Of a stretch of 32,461 nucleotides of DNA, positions 32,409 to 32,461 are shown piece by piece (position 1 is the stretch's first letter; every line of letters starts with the position of its first letter). A program made the position numbers and the translations under genes. Under the pieces are notes generated by a model that was not told the DNA's origin, searched no databases, and saw nothing but the letters and a program-made list of their open reading frames with translations. This stretch comes from an uncultured Porphyromonadaceae bacterium (GTDB lineage Bacteria; Bacteroidota; Bacteroidia; Bacteroidales; Muribaculaceae): positions 1 to 32,461 of the forward strand of contig CABUPJ010000041.1 in NCBI GenBank assembly GCA_902493335.1, in the 5' to 3' direction.

Positions 32409-32461
32409 TGGTGCCACCAGGAATCGAACCGGGGACACAAGGATTTTCAGTCCTTTGCTCT
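32409..32461 (-). tRNA. tRNA-Phe (GAA), partial, 5' end beyond the right edge
   Basis: Minus strand: anticodon stem AAGGA/TCCTT around loop CTGAAAA (anticodon GAA), variable GTGTC, T-loop TTCGATT and acceptor 3' strand TGGCACC with discriminator A. No CCA is encoded. The T-stem CCCGG/CCTGG has one C-T mismatch. The D-arm is cut after GAGC. Confidence 0.93.

Overview
This window reads as chromosome of a gut-type Bacteroidales (Bacteroidetes). Muribaculaceae or a close relative is my inference from the moderate GC, the gene content and the dense tandem operons. The strongest sign is the promoter grammar. The Bacteroidetes -7 box TAnnTTTG sits just upstream of about ten transcription units, twice with a TTTG -33 box 18-19 nt away (before the ABC-F gene at 30057-30087 and before the GNAT operon at 27644-27673). 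Several of these boxes lie inside the longest possible reading frame, so I moved those gene starts downstream.

Layout. 1-203: tandem perfect palindromes framed by an 11-bp direct repeat. 204-4088: an acetyl-CoA hydrolase/CoA-transferase, a GNAT enzyme, rubrerythrin, a left-handed beta-helix acetyltransferase overlapping a HAD phosphatase. 4136-9802: an AraC regulator plus NAD(P)-binding reductase, divergent from a TolC / EmrA-type / EmrB-type tripartite efflux operon. 9833-17166: a second unit of the same plan (GNAT and AraC, divergent from TolC / HlyD / two ABC-2 permeases / DUF3943 protein), with no ATPase gene in the cluster. 17413-18802: a metallophosphoesterase lipoprotein overlapping a small secreted, probably barrel-forming protein. 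18829-21312: an esterase, then an oxidase-like / PfpI / TfoX operon. 21500-25180: an ECF sigma factor, a short anti-sigma factor and a large STN-plug-barrel outer-membrane protein. 25271-27558: GNAT, iron-sulfur flavoprotein, YdeI-like and GrpB-like genes behind a leader with a terminator-like hairpin. 27691-30031: a PepSY-like protein and an ABC-F ATPase.

30235-31803 is a five-gene minus-strand operon that is decaying: zinc-ribbon protein, YciI-like gene with an in-frame amber codon, 4-oxalocrotonate tautomerase, GNAT, and a multiply broken Vat/CatB-type acetyltransferase. Its upstream region (31804-32100) carries a 120-nt nested stem structure, an additional 9-bp inverted repeat and a -7 box, so it may be a long structured leader or an independent RNA. 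It is the most unusual feature of the window.

32097-32461 holds four copies of the octamer GTGGTGAC, a terminator, and the 3' part of tRNA-Phe (minus strand), which runs off the right edge. This looks like the edge or scar of an integration site, though no integrase gene is visible here.

Overall the window combines envelope traffic (two efflux systems, a sigma-regulated outer-membrane protein) with oxygen and small-molecule stress enzymes (rubrerythrin, flavoprotein, PfpI, acetyltransferases). All functions are read from sequence motifs only.
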